From: Streptomyces katrae
GTDB lineage: Bacteria > Actinomycetota > Actinomycetes > Streptomycetales > Streptomycetaceae
NCBI RefSeq assembly: GCF_000717655.1
Contig: NZ_JNZY01000038.1
Location: forward strand, 1 to 60,478
Length of the DNA: 60,478 bases
Direction of reading: 5' to 3'
Shown piece after piece: positions 7,988 to 17,472 of this stretch (positions are counted from its first letter, which is position 1; every line of letters starts with the position of its first letter). The notes beneath the pieces were generated by a model. The model was not told the DNA's origin and did no database searches. It saw only the letters and a list, made by a program, of their open reading frames with translations. The translations under genes were made by a program, and so were the position numbers.

Positions 7988-8878
7988 TTAGAGCACCGGC
8001 GGTCGACCCAGTCGGGTCATTCGCCATACCGTCCGCCACCGCATAGGGCGACGCGGCGGACACGCGGTCCGTACGCCCTCGAAGAACCCGGCCCACCACG
8101 ACTTCAGGCCTGCCAGTGGGGGGCGTTGGACAAGGGTGTAGGCCGCCCATGAGACGAGGTACACCGGGACCAGGACGGCGGGCAGGCGCCGCTTCGCGAG
8201 CCAGACGCGGTTGCGTCCGGTGTTGCGGTAGTAGACGGCGTGGCGGGATGCCGGGGTTCGGGGATGGGTCAGGACCAGGTCTGCCCGGTATTCGATCTCC
8301 CAGCCGGCGTCGAGCGCGCGCCAGGCGAAGTCGGTTTCCTCGTGGGCGTAGAAAAACTGGGTGGGGAACTCGCCGACTTGGTCGATCACGCACATTCGGA
8401 TGGCGTGGGCGCCGCCAAGGAAGGTGGTGACCGGCCCGGAGACGAGCGGGTCGGCCCCACCGAGGCGGGGTACGTGCCTGCGCTGGGAGATCCCTTCCTC
8501 GTCCGCGATGCGGAAACCCACGATCCCCAGGCGGGGGTTCGCGGTGAATGCCTCCCTGACCAGTCGCAGCGCGTCGGTCTGAGGCAGCAGGCCGTCGTCG
8601 TCCAGGACCAGCACTACGTCGACACCGCCGTGTTCGCGCAGCCACCTCACGCCGGCGTTCCGGCCCCCGGGGATGCCCAGGTTCTCCGGCAGCTCGACGG
8701 CCGCGACACCGTCGGGGAGGTCCGGCAGTCTTACTCCTTGTCCGAGCACGATGACCGTCGGGGGGTCTCCTTCCTGGGCTGCCACCGACTCTAGGAGGGC
8801 TTGGAGTTCCTTCTCCCGGTCTCCAATGGTGAGGATCACGACGCCGACCGTAGCCATGTCCGTCAGGGCTCGGTTCAC
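7988..8878 (-). CDS. family 2 glycosyltransferase
   Basis: A 296-residue GT-A fold glycosyltransferase. The N-terminal strand GVVILTIGDRE, the NLGIPGGRNAG loop, the metal-binding triple aspartate at 93-95 (LVLDDDG) and the HEETDFAW acceptor-site motif are all present. It should transfer a sugar from a nucleotide donor onto a glycan or lipid acceptor at the inner membrane face. The GTG start overlaps the stop of the upstream regulator (GTGA), so translation is coupled. A paralog is encoded at 11470-12345, with the same architecture and near-identical C-terminal segment RPMRWRTVWR. Confidence 0.88.
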   Translation of the reverse strand: MNRALTDMATVGVVILTIGDREKELQALLESVAAQEGDPPTVIVLGQGVRLPDLPDGVAAVELPENLGIPGGRNAGVRWLREHGGVDVVLVLDDDGLLPQTDALRLVREAFTANPRLGIVGFRIADEEGISQRRHVPRLGGADPLVSGPVTTFLGGAHAIRMCVIDQVGEFPTQFFYAHEETDFAWRALDAGWEIEYRADLVLTHPRTPASRHAVYYRNTGRNRVWLAKRRLPAVLVPVYLVSWAAYTLVQRPPLAGLKSWWAGFFEGVRTACPPRRPMRWRTVWRMTRLGRPPVL

Positions 8879-10236
8879 GCTTGGGCCTGCAGCAGCTCGG
8901 CGGCGCGCTGGTTCAGCGCTTCAGCCCCGGGGACCCTGCGCCTGCGATAGCCGGCCGCTGCGGCGCGGATCGTCCTGATCTCTTTCTGGTTCCGGTCGGA
9001 GGTCACGCCGTCCATGAAGTCGAGGGAACGATTCCACAGAGCCACGGCCTCTTCATGGCGGTGCTGGGCTGCAACCGACTTGCCGAGGTTGACCAGGGTG
9101 AGGCCGTGCACGCGCTGGTAGGTGCCCGGCACCCGGCCCCTGAGGGCTGCGCGGTAGTGCTTTTCGGCCGCCCGGTGGTCCTTCATCTCGGTCAAGGTCT
9201 TGCCGGTGTGCGAAGCGACCGTGGCCGAGACGGGCCCGGAAGCCGCCGCGTACGAGGGCACCTGGTCGTCCCCGGCCAGCATCGCGTCTTCGGCCGACAG
9301 CAGCGAGGCAGCCGCCTGCTTGCTCTCTCCGCCGGCCCCGTACGCCCTGGCGCAGGTGACCAACAGGAGTGCTTCGGTCTGGCGGTCGACCCTACCTGAC
9401 GCGCGCCGCAGTGCTTCCTCCGCCAGGCCGATGCACGAGCCGGGGTGGTCGAGGTCGAGTGCCTGGTGGGTCAAGGCCCGCATCATCCACGCGCCGTGCC
9501 CGTGAGGGTCGGACTCGCAGGCCAGTTGGAAGCCGAGCAGGTAGTAGCGCTGAGCGGCACCTTCGCGGCCCAGGTCGTGGTGCTTCCAGCCGACCAGACA
9601 CGCCAGCGTGGCTGCCGCGCCGAACGCGCTTCGCCGCAGCGAATCCGACGGAAACCGTCCCTCCAGCATGGGGACGACTGTGTCCGTGAAGTACGCGGTC
9701 ACCGTCGTCAGCCCGTGGCCGCCGCCCAAGCGGTCGTCCGCGCTCCGAAAGGTCTCGGTGAGGTGAGCCACGGTGGCGACCTCCTCGGCGCCGACGCCGC
9801 CACCGCGCTGGGCCGCCCTGAGGGTGGCGGCGACGGCTTCGTGGTCGTAGGCGAGGGGCAGACCGACGGCGGCCGTCGCGAAGGCGGCGTTGAGGAAGTC
9901 CCTGCGACGGAGCATCACGAATCTCCCGAGGTCTGTGGCAGTGGCCAGCGGATCGGCGCCCAGTGCCTCCCCGATGCCTGCGCAGCCTAGACCGATCTCG
10001 GTGAGCGTGACCCTCCGCTTCATCTTTCTGGTCAGAGCTTCGGCAATGTACGAGCGGGTCTGACCGCTTGGGGTACCGCCCGCGACCCAAGAGTGGACGG
10101 CCGAGCGCGAGGTGTGTAGTTCCTCCCCAGCCTCGGCGGCAACGGTACGGATCTCCCTGGCCAGGGACTCATAAGTGCACCCGGCCTCGGCGATGACGTC
10201 CTCCAGCGCGGTGTTCGGTCTCCGTCTCTTCGTCAA
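8875..10236 (-). CDS. XRE-type regulator with TPR domain
   Basis: A 453-residue protein. The N-terminal 60 residues form a helix-turn-helix (TSRSAVHSWVAGGTPSGQ). They are followed by a RRRDFLNAAFATAAVGLPLA hydrophobic stretch and a long TPR-like helical region typical of Streptomyces XRE/TPR transcription regulators. The gene overlaps the downstream glycosyltransferase by four bases, making the two a bicistronic unit. It is divergent from the epimerase gene across a 142-bp gap with tandem TTGAACAG repeats, a plausible operator. What its TPR domain senses is unknown. Confidence 0.8.
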   Translation of the reverse strand: MTKRRRPNTALEDVIAEAGCTYESLAREIRTVAAEAGEELHTSRSAVHSWVAGGTPSGQTRSYIAEALTRKMKRRVTLTEIGLGCAGIGEALGADPLATATDLGRFVMLRRRDFLNAAFATAAVGLPLAYDHEAVAATLRAAQRGGGVGAEEVATVAHLTETFRSADDRLGGGHGLTTVTAYFTDTVVPMLEGRFPSDSLRRSAFGAAATLACLVGWKHHDLGREGAAQRYYLLGFQLACESDPHGHGAWMMRALTHQALDLDHPGSCIGLAEEALRRASGRVDRQTEALLLVTCARAYGAGGESKQAAASLLSAEDAMLAGDDQVPSYAAASGPVSATVASHTGKTLTEMKDHRAAEKHYRAALRGRVPGTYQRVHGLTLVNLGKSVAAQHRHEEAVALWNRSLDFMDGVTSDRNQKEIRTIRAAAAGYRRRRVPGAEALNQRAAELLQAQA

Positions 10237-10257
10237 CTCGCGCTCCCTGAGCCGATC

Positions 10258-10274
10258 TTGAACAGATTGAACAG
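10258..10274. promoter_or_regulatory. tandem TTGAACAG repeats between divergent genes
   Basis: Two direct copies of TTGAACAG (10258-10265 and 10267-10274) lie 21 bp upstream of the XRE/TPR regulator start, in the gap shared with the epimerase gene. They are candidate binding sites for that regulator. Confidence 0.45.
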
Positions 10275-10378
10275 GCTGCTACCCCGCTCACGGTACCCGC
10301 GCACAGTGACCAACGCTTCACTGATTGCAAGGCCGGCCGCCTTTCACGTCCCACCCGAACCCTGTTTCTGGAGGCATC

Positions 10379-11473
10379 GTGCACCACCGCTCAGACCTCA
10401 GCGCCCTGGCCGGCGCCAACGTCCTGGTGACCGGCGGCGCCGGACTCATCGGCTCCCGAATCACCGCACAGCTGCGGGATCTCGGAGCCCGCCCTGTGGC
10501 CCTGTGCACCATGAACGCCTACCCCAAGCACGTGTACGCCGACCTGTTCGGCGTCCGCGCCGGGGACCCGGACGTGGTCCTGGGCGACATCCGGGACACC
10601 GTGTTAGTGCGGAAGCTGGTAGCGGAATCGGACTACGTGATCCACGCCGCCGCCCTGGCGGACGTCGCCGCCTGCACTCGTGAACCGCTGGCCGCCATCG
10701 AGACCAACGTGGCCGGGACCCAGAGCATCCTGGACGCCGTCGCCGCGACCGACCGCGTCCGCCGGATGGTGTTCGTCTCCTCCGCCAGCGTCTACGGCGA
10801 CGGAAACCCCGAGGAGACCGACAGTCCCGAACTGCTGACCATGCGCCAGCTCCTGGAATCCGTCCACGGCCGCATCCCGCCCCAGTTCCACGAGTTCACC
10901 CCCATGCGCCCCAAGTCCGTCTACGGCAACACGAAGGCCTGGGGCGAAGAGCAGACCGCCCTCATCCTGGGTCAGGTCGGCACGTCGTACGCGATCGTCC
11001 GGTACTTCTCCGTCTACGGCGAACCGCAGACCATCAAGCCCAACTCCCACTCCTGGGTCGTTGCCTGGTTCGCCGCGCGGGCCCACCTCGGTCTCCCGCT
11101 CCACCTGAACGGCGGTGGCCGGCAGGTGCGGGACATGGTCCACGTGGACGACATCGCCGAGGGCACCTTGCGGGCCCTGGCCAGCCCCCGCGCGCACGCC
11201 GAGACCGTGAACATCGGCACTGGCGTCCCCACCAGCGTCAGGAAAGTCGCCCAGCTGGTCCAGGCTCATTACCCGAACACGCCGTTCCTCGAGACGCCGC
11301 TCCCGGCCGGTGACCCGCTCGGCGGGTACGCGGCCACCCGCCGGATGGAGAACATCCTGGTCTGGAAGCCGAAGGTCACCATCGCCGATGGCGTGGCCCG
11401 GTATGTGAAGTGGCTCCAAGGTACCCCGGCCGCTGCTCCGGACTGGCTCCGGCGGGAGCCCACCACGGCCTAG
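10379..11473 (+). CDS. NAD-dependent epimerase/dehydratase (extended SDR)
   Basis: The GTG at 10379 has a strong GGAGG five bases upstream and gives 364 residues. The Rossmann motif GGAGLIG is at 19-25, and the catalytic Tyr182-x3-Lys186 lies in SVYGNTKAW. SSASVYGD supplies the catalytic serine region. These are hallmarks of nucleotide-sugar epimerases or dehydratases (UDP-glucose 4-epimerase type). It faces the regulator and lies among glycosyltransferases, so it probably makes an activated sugar for them. Its TAG stop shares a CTAG with the stop of the convergent glycosyltransferase. Confidence 0.9.
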   Translation: MHHRSDLSALAGANVLVTGGAGLIGSRITAQLRDLGARPVALCTMNAYPKHVYADLFGVRAGDPDVVLGDIRDTVLVRKLVAESDYVIHAAALADVAACTREPLAAIETNVAGTQSILDAVAATDRVRRMVFVSSASVYGDGNPEETDSPELLTMRQLLESVHGRIPPQFHEFTPMRPKSVYGNTKAWGEEQTALILGQVGTSYAIVRYFSVYGEPQTIKPNSHSWVVAWFAARAHLGLPLHLNGGGRQVRDMVHVDDIAEGTLRALASPRAHAETVNIGTGVPTSVRKVAQLVQAHYPNTPFLETPLPAGDPLGGYAATRRMENILVWKPKVTIADGVARYVKWLQGTPAAAPDWLRREPTTA

Positions 11474-12345
11474 ATGACCGGGGGCCGGCCCAGCCGGGTC
11501 AGTCGCCAGACCGTCCGCCAGCGCATCGGGCGCCGGGGGCCGCCGGATGTCCGGATGCCTTCGGCGAACCCTACGAACCAGGCCCGCAGCCCCGCCACGG
11601 ACCGGGTGCGGGCCACGGTCAGCGCAACCCACACGCCGAGGTAGAGGGGCACCAGCGGGGCGGGCAGGTGCCGCTTGGCCAGCCAGACCCGGTTGCGGGC
11701 CGTCATCCGGTAGTAGACCGCGTGCCTGGCCGGGGATGTCTTCGGGTGCTGGAGCACCAGCTGCGGTTCATAGAGGATGTCCCAGCCGCGGTCGATCGCC
11801 CGCCAGGCCAGGTCGGTCTCCTCGTGGGTAAAGAAGAAGGCGTCCGGCCAGGGGCCGGTCTCCTCCAGCATCGGCATCGACAGGGCGTGTCCGCCGCCCA
11901 GGAACGTCGTCACCAGGCCCCGCCTCATCGGGTCCCCCGCCCGCAGACGGGGTACATGCCGCCGCTGGGTGTGGCCGGTCTCGTCCGCGATCCGGAACGA
12001 GACGATGCCCAGCCGGCGGTTTGCCGCGTACAGGTCGCCGATCCGCCGGAAGACGTCCGCCTCGGTCAACAGGCCGTCGTCGTCCAAGTCCACCAGGACA
12101 TCGACGTCCCCGAAGTCCCGCAGGCGGCGCCAGGCGACGTTCCGGCCGCCGGACACCCCCAAGTTCTCCTCCAGCTCCACCCCGGTCACGCCCTCGGGCA
12201 GATCTGGCAGGGCCGCCCCGTTCCCGACCACGACGACCCGAGCCGCCGGCTCGTCCTGCTTGGCCACCGAGGCCAGGAGGGCCAGCAGCTCAGGCATCCG
12301 GTCGCCCATCGTCAGCACGGCGACACCCACACGCGGCCGGATCAC
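11470..12345 (-). CDS. family 2 glycosyltransferase (paralog)
   Basis: The GTG at 12345 (VIRPRVGVAVLTMG) gives 291 residues and matches the start of the paralog at 7988-8878. It has the same NLGVSGGRN loop, a triple aspartate at about 88-90, the HEETDLAW motif and a C-terminal membrane-proximal helix. It converges on the epimerase. Two similar enzymes flanking one sugar-nucleotide gene suggest sequential addition of sugars to one glycan. Confidence 0.88.
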   Translation of the reverse strand: MIRPRVGVAVLTMGDRMPELLALLASVAKQDEPAARVVVVGNGAALPDLPEGVTGVELEENLGVSGGRNVAWRRLRDFGDVDVLVDLDDDGLLTEADVFRRIGDLYAANRRLGIVSFRIADETGHTQRRHVPRLRAGDPMRRGLVTTFLGGGHALSMPMLEETGPWPDAFFFTHEETDLAWRAIDRGWDILYEPQLVLQHPKTSPARHAVYYRMTARNRVWLAKRHLPAPLVPLYLGVWVALTVARTRSVAGLRAWFVGFAEGIRTSGGPRRPMRWRTVWRLTRLGRPPVI

Positions 12346-12430
12346 GACCACCACCACTTTCTTCCGGAGCCAGTTCGGTGAGCGTACCCCCGCCGATCCT
12401 TGGACCCGGACCGTACGAAAGGCCATCGCT

Positions 12431-13129
12431 ATGGACCGGATCATCCTGGGCGACTACGTCACAGCCCCCACCGAAGGGGCGATCGCCACGACCGCGTACG
12501 GCGGCCTGGAGAAGTTTGAACTGGCCGACTTCCTGGCCCAATGGAAGGGTCTTCAGCGCGAAGCCATAGTCATGTTGGGCGAGGAGCAGCGCATCCACCC
12601 CTCCGCATTCATCCACCCCACAGCGATCATCGGCGACGACGTGATCATCGGCCCGGACGTCAAAGTCCACGAGTTCACCACCGTGAGAAGGGGAAGCATC
12701 CTGTGCGCAGGCGCCCAGATCGGCTTCAACTGCGAAGTCACCGCTACTTTTGTCGGAGAAGGCGCTGTCCTGGGGCACCGCATCGGCGTCAACCGCACGA
12801 TCCTCGGATCCCGAACCCACCTGTCCGCCAGCGTCACCGTGGCTGCGATCAACATGACCGCCGACATGCGCAAGCCCGACCGAGAAGTGATCATTCGCAC
12901 CATGACCGGCCTCTACCGGTCCGGCACGACACAGTTCGGGGCCGTCATCGGCGATGACACGCAGACCGGCAACAACATCAGCCTCGGGCCCGGCGTCGCC
13001 ATCGGCCGCCGCTGCCAGATCACCAGCGGCGTCACCCTGGCCATCCGCACCGTACCAAAAGACTGCACCGTCACCGCCCCACACACCATGGACACCAGTG
13101 TCCGTCGCCGCCGGATCTTCCGCACATGA
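12431..13129 (+). CDS. left-handed beta-helix (hexapeptide) acyltransferase-like protein
   Basis: A 232-residue protein from ATG 12431 with GAAAGG upstream. From about residue 55 it carries hexapeptide repeats (IHPSAFIHPTAIIGDDVIIG, later GDDTQTGNNISLGPGVAIG), which form the trimeric beta helix of N- or O-acyltransferases and gamma-carbonic anhydrases. It diverges from the second glycosyltransferase and so belongs to the sugar locus, probably adding an acyl group to a sugar. The substrate cannot be read from sequence. Confidence 0.8.
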   Translation: MDRIILGDYVTAPTEGAIATTAYGGLEKFELADFLAQWKGLQREAIVMLGEEQRIHPSAFIHPTAIIGDDVIIGPDVKVHEFTTVRRGSILCAGAQIGFNCEVTATFVGEGAVLGHRIGVNRTILGSRTHLSASVTVAAINMTADMRKPDREVIIRTMTGLYRSGTTQFGAVIGDDTQTGNNISLGPGVAIGRRCQITSGVTLAIRTVPKDCTVTAPHTMDTSVRRRRIFRT

Positions 13130-13171
13130 TCTCGGTGTCCGATGCGTGACAGGGGGCCGACCACTGCCTGT

Positions 13172-13209
13172 CTTGCCCCGACGGCCCGCGTCCGGGTCGC
13201 CGGGGCAAG
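13172..13209 (+). terminator. hairpin after the acyltransferase gene
   Basis: Arms CTTGCCCCGACG (13172-13183) and CGCCGGGGCAAG (13198-13209) pair over 12 bp with one mismatch, 42 bp after the stop codon. The rest of 13210-13491 shows no gene. Confidence 0.6.
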
Positions 13210-13491
13210 CAAAACAGACGGAGAAGGGCGAGGCGAAGGCGCCACGGTCTCGCCTGCCCCACTCGCCCTCGTCTTGCCCTCGCTATCCCAGCCATCCGCC
13301 GGCCCGAATAGACCCTGAAACTCACCAACGTGTTCGCGAGTTTGGGAGGCAGCAGAGGGGCAGAGGGCGGAGCTGCGAATGCGTCTCGGGTCGCGGCCGC
13401 CTGAACCCGTTCCAGTTGGGCTGGACACGGCCGCTGCCTGAGGCTGCCTCCCGGGCGGTCGTATTCGGGCTGACCTCTGTGAAGTCCCTGG

Positions 13492-14862
13492 CTACTGGCG
13501 TTTGAGGCTACGCGTGACGCCGGCCGCGACGGTCGTTGCGAAGACCCATCCCGCCGCGACCAGAAGATAGGCGAGCCACTGGTGTGCGCCGGTGGGTGCG
13601 AACGCCTTCTCCTGGCCGAAGTCGACGACCGGGAGCAGCAGGTCTGCCGCGTAGGCGAGGGCGTTGAATTGCGGCCCCTTGCCCGGTTCGGCTCGTGGTG
13701 GCTCGTGGAGGCCGTAGGTGACGGCGCCGACCAGTAGCAGTGCCAGTAGCCAGGTCACCGCGCGGGCGGGCCTGAAGCCGTAGCCGACGGTCACGTCCTG
13801 GATGTGTCCCCACAGCCTTGCGGGCCAGGGCAGGGTCCGGCGGTGTCTGCGCTGTGCGGCGAGCAGTACGGTCCGTGCCTCGCCGTCCTCTCCCGCGCCG
13901 CGGTAGGTGTGGGCGAGTTGTTCGTAGCTGTGCGGTACGAAGCCATCTTGGTCGTGCTCCAGCAGGGGCAGCCGGCGGGCGGCGGGTAGCCGGGGTGAGA
14001 GCGACTCGTAGACCAGCCCCTCCAGTCGGACCGCGTGAGGCCACACCTTCGGATCGGCCTCGATCGCTTTGAAGGTGGAGTGGTGCAGTCTCACCTCGCC
14101 CACGATGGGCTCCGCGTCGCGGAGGGTGAGCTGGCGGGCCTCGCAGCTACTGAGGCCCAGCGCGACTCCTCCGGGATTGTGAAGCCGTGCCTCGATGAAC
14201 GAGATCCAGCCGCCTGCCTTGGTGCCGGTGAGTCTGACCTTGCCCTCGGCGCTGAGGCCACCCGCGTTGAGGACGGTGCCGAGGCTGAGGCTGGGCGCGT
14301 TGAGAGCCAGGGCTTGCGGATTGTGCAGCCGGGCATCTTCGAGGTCGAGGGCACAAGCCACTTGGGCCGCCTCGAGTACGACCTCGCCTTGGGCCATCAG
14401 GCGCGGGGCACTGATGTTGCCCTCGACGCGGGCGTAACCCAGACGGATCGGGCCGGACACCCGGCAGTCGGCGAGTAGGAGGTCGCCCTCGACGCGCAGG
14501 CCTGTCGCGGTGAGCGCGGGCAGCCGTGACGCGCGCAAGTCCAGCTGGCGTACGCGCGCTTCGCTCAGATCGGGCGTGTCCTCGAAGTCGCAGTCCATGA
14601 GCTGGATCGGATACGGGATCTCGGCGTACGCCAGGTCGAGTCGGCCGCTGATCGTCACCCCGCGCAGGCGCAGCGCGGGTATCTCGCCGTCCTCGGCCGG
14701 CCCGGAGAGCAACAGTCCGCGCAGCACCGCAGCACGTACGGATGGCCCCGCGATGTCTGGAGGGTCCGGGGCCCCGTGCTCCTGGCGCACGTCCATCGTT
14801 TTGCCCCGTGCAAAGGCATACCGGATGCGGGATTCGAGAGGGGTCAGGTCAGCGATTTCCAC
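13492..14862 (-). CDS. membrane protein with pentapeptide-like repeat region
   Basis: A 456-residue protein from GTG 14862. Residues 60-280 have repeating short beta elements (LRLRGVTISGRLDLAYAEI, LRVEGDLLLADCRVSGPIRL) like a right-handed beta helix or pentapeptide-type repeat. The C-terminal third has three or four membrane helices (TWLLALLLVGAVTYGL, QWLAYLLVAAGWVFATTV). Similar Streptomyces proteins are commonly named membrane-associated oxidoreductases, but no oxidoreductase motif is visible. Function unknown; located at the membrane. Confidence 0.75.
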   Translation of the reverse strand: MEIADLTPLESRIRYAFARGKTMDVRQEHGAPDPPDIAGPSVRAAVLRGLLLSGPAEDGEIPALRLRGVTISGRLDLAYAEIPYPIQLMDCDFEDTPDLSEARVRQLDLRASRLPALTATGLRVEGDLLLADCRVSGPIRLGYARVEGNISAPRLMAQGEVVLEAAQVACALDLEDARLHNPQALALNAPSLSLGTVLNAGGLSAEGKVRLTGTKAGGWISFIEARLHNPGGVALGLSSCEARQLTLRDAEPIVGEVRLHHSTFKAIEADPKVWPHAVRLEGLVYESLSPRLPAARRLPLLEHDQDGFVPHSYEQLAHTYRGAGEDGEARTVLLAAQRRHRRTLPWPARLWGHIQDVTVGYGFRPARAVTWLLALLLVGAVTYGLHEPPRAEPGKGPQFNALAYAADLLLPVVDFGQEKAFAPTGAHQWLAYLLVAAGWVFATTVAAGVTRSLKRQ

Positions 14863-15038
14863 ATACGGGACGCTACATCCGCCGGATACCTGGTCCCCCA
14901 GCGGGCTCGTGACTGCTGTCGCTGGACGTGAACGAAGCCAGACGGTGGTCGAGCTGGGTTAAGCTTGCCATTTAACGTTTCAGGCTGAACAACGCCTCGA
15001 TCGCCCAATGCTCTGGGGGACGGCTCGGAGTCCCTGGA

Positions 15039-15557
15039 TCAGTTGCTTTTGCCGATGGTGCTGCGGGCCGCGAGGCGGAAGTCCTTGACGGCTTCGTAGA
15101 GGGTCCGCTCTCGTTCGGCGGCAAGGGCAATGTCTTCGGCCTTGTGAGTGGTGTTTCCCGCGTGGACGTTCTCGGCCATCCGTCGCATGACGTGTGAGAG
15201 GTCGCTGGAGGCGACGGTGACGCGTTCCGCGACTTCCGCGAGGTGTGCTGGCCCTTCGAGGATGACGATTTCGCAGGCGCGGTGGACCTCGCGGGCCAGG
15301 GTAATAAAGCCGCCTATCTTCTCGTCTATGTCGGGCAGGTCGGGTTGGTCTGAACGCAGCGCGTCGAGGACGGCGTCCATGGCGATGTCGCGGTTATGGA
15401 GAGCGCTGAGGTAGCCGGCGTATGCGTCGCGCCGATGCTGGCGGCTCCATTGGGCGTGCTGGGACCGTGCCTGAGCACGGACGTTGACGATTGCGGCCCC
15501 GAGGGTGGTGGCGGAGCCGACGGCGGCGCCCAGCAGTGCGGCGAGTCCTGAGTCCAT
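15039..15557 (-). CDS. single-pass membrane protein with coiled coil
   Basis: The ATG at 15557 (MDSGLAALLGAAVGSATTLG) with AGGG upstream gives 172 residues. The N-terminal 25 residues form one membrane helix, and the rest is long polar helices likely to be coiled coil. The layout and the start of the soluble part (QHRRDAYAGYLSAL) resemble the protein at 47257-47733 (LRRQVYGEYLVAL), so they are probably distant paralogs. The family is known to me only as a hypothetical in Streptomyces. Confidence 0.7.
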   Translation of the reverse strand: MDSGLAALLGAAVGSATTLGAAIVNVRAQARSQHAQWSRQHRRDAYAGYLSALHNRDIAMDAVLDALRSDQPDLPDIDEKIGGFITLAREVHRACEIVILEGPAHLAEVAERVTVASSDLSHVMRRMAENVHAGNTTHKAEDIALAAERERTLYEAVKDFRLAARSTIGKSN

Positions 15558-16051
15558 GAGCCCTAGTCTGCCGTTCTTGCTGTTCATCCAGTTCGCCGGG
15601 GCTTCGTCCCCTTCTTGTGGTGTGCGGGTCGGGTGTAGGACTCGCCGGTGGCGAGGACCCGCCCGACGGCGTAGCGGGTGGCGAGCTGCCGATTCTTCGA
15701 GCGGGGCGGGCGGCCAGGGCCGGGCCGTGTAGGTTTCGGTGCACCGGCTGGCGTGCCCGTCTTCGCGTGCAGGTTCCTGAACCCCCGGCGGACGTGGGCT
15801 GGGGTGAGTCTGTTCGGTTCCGTCGGCCGCTCCCATGGTCGGCGTAGATCCCGTGTGAGGGGGCGGGCGAGGCGGAGTTGGGCGTGCGCGGCCAGGACGA
15901 GCCAGGTCCAGCGGTCGGCCGCCTGGGTTTCCCCAGTTCACGGGACCTACGGGGGCCGGAGCCTGATCCTGTGGGAAGGGTTGATGCGGCACGGAGGCCG
16001 GGATCGTGGAACTGGTCGAACACGGCGTTCAACGAGACGCGTTCGTGACGG
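15558..16051. other. noncoding or decayed stretch
   Basis: Long open frames exist in several phases, but none has a credible start, domain or consistent composition. The stretch leads into a decayed transposase and may include its lost 5' part. Confidence 0.4.
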
Positions 16052-16640
16052 TGACAAGGTGCCAGTCGGAGCTTACGCGTGCCTGGTGTCCCGGAGCGAC
16101 GCCTGTTCGAGCTGTGCGATGCCTTGCTGTGCACCGAAGGCCCGGTCCGCACGCTCGTGGACCTGGCCCTCGCTCCCGAGCACCGACGCGGGCACGGTGC
16201 CCTGTATTTCGGACTCAACCAAGGCCGGATGGACGTCGCCCGGCTGCGCCGGGCCCTGGCCGACGTGCTGCTGCTCCGGGCGGAAGTGGCGGTGGTGACC
16301 GCGACCGAAACCGACAGGCACGGACGGCGACCGCCCAGGCGTGGGACCGACTGCACCCCCGGCTGACCCGGCGGGCGGCGTGGCTCGACCACGAGGGCCC
16401 CTTACCGATCATCGAGGCCACGGTGATCCGGTTTGGCGGTCGACAGCGGTGGGGTGGACAAGCCCGTGTGGCTGTGCTGGCCCCGGACCGTTGCCCGCCC
16501 CGAGGACGTGGACCGGTGCTGGCAAACCTTCTTGCGACGGTTCGACGTGGAGCACTTCCGCTTCCTCAAGCAGACCCTCAGGTGGACCCGACCCAAGCTC
16601 CGGGGCTCCGGGGCTCCGGCGACACGAGCACCGTGCGACG
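16052..16640 (+). pseudogene. transposase remnant (NF041680-type)
   Basis: Pieces in successive frames match one actinobacterial transposase type: GAYACLVSRSDA, then FELCDALLCTEGPVRTLVDL with HRRGHGALYFGLNQGRMDVA. After a gap the end follows: AQAWDRLHPRLTRRAAWLDH, GPLPIIEATVIR, KPVWLCW and TFLRRFDVEHFRFLKQTL. The catalytic middle, about 150 residues, is deleted and there are several frameshifts. It cannot be active. Confidence 0.7.
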
Positions 16641-16889
16641 GCAGACCTTAACGGCAAGCAAAAGGCAGCCCGACCACCGTTACCCCGACCGTCCTCATCC
16701 CTCTGCTGGCCGTCATCCTGCTCGTCTCCGCAGTCAAACTCGCCCGGCACGACTGACTCCCGAAGGCCACACGAGCGTCTCGCCTTTGACTAGTGCAGAG
16801 AAGCCATGCCCCGACCGCGCGGTACGGGGCTCCTGCCAACCCCTTGTGTTCGGCGTGTAGGGCCGCGCGGCAGGCCCAGTACGGGGGCT

Positions 16890-17227
16890 GTGCCGGTGTC
16901 TGTGCTGCCGCCTGACCTGCCGCGTCTGCGGACGCTGGTCACCTACCTGCGGGGCGAGCTGGGCAGGGCGGAGAGGGCACTGACCGAGGCCGAGGAAGCC
17001 GAAGCCCAGGCAGCCCGCCGACTGCCACCACCCGAGCCCCCGAATGGCTGGTGGAACGCGGAATCGGCGCTGGCATGCCACCGGTGTGCGTCCACGCCGG
17101 GAGCTGCTGGGATCTCAGCAAACGCTGCGCGCCGGCCACCGCCGAGCAGGTACGCGCCCTCCTGGCCGAGGGCGTCCCCATCTGCCCCCACTACCGCCCC
17201 GACACCATCCTGGGAGTCCTCGAATGA
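16890..17227 (+). pseudogene. DUF6233-family protein, frameshifted
   Basis: From a GTG near 16890 the frame reads VPVSVLPPDLPRLRTLVTYL and a helical ERALTEAEEAEAQAARRL. At about 17036 it must shift to continue as EWLVERGIGAGMPPVCVHAG, CWDLSKRCAPATAEQVRALL and ICPHYRPDTILGVLE before a stop at 17225-17227. Joined, these form the DUF6233 layout (N-terminal helices, then a conserved cysteine/histidine region). The break is a net one-base insertion or two-base deletion in a C-rich run. It may be real or a base-calling error. Confidence 0.65.
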
Positions 17228-17472
17228 ACTGCCCGCAGCACCCCGAGCAAGCGGGCAACGCGCACCGTGTGACCGTCCTTCCGCCCGACGGGCAGGGCGC
17301 ACGCCGTGTCCGCTGCGACGGCATCGGCCTCGGCCGCGCCTACGGGCCGGCCGACGTCCTGGAGTTCCTGCGGCGGGCCGGCCTCGACCTGGACGACGTC
17401 ACGGCAGGGGGCGGGGACATCATCGAATGGCGCGGGGGCGGCCCTGCCGACTGGCACCCCGACCGCGGGTGA
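17224..17472 (+). CDS. small hypothetical protein downstream of DUF6233
   Basis: An 82-residue protein starting at an ATG that overlaps the DUF6233 stop (ATGA), so the two were coupled. It begins MNCPQHPEQAGNAHR and contains VRCDGIGLGRAYGPADVLEF and a WRGGGPADWHP end. No domain is recognised. The overlap supports the corrected DUF6233 frame. Confidence 0.6.
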   Translation: MNCPQHPEQAGNAHRVTVLPPDGQGARRVRCDGIGLGRAYGPADVLEFLRRAGLDLDDVTAGGGDIIEWRGGGPADWHPDRG

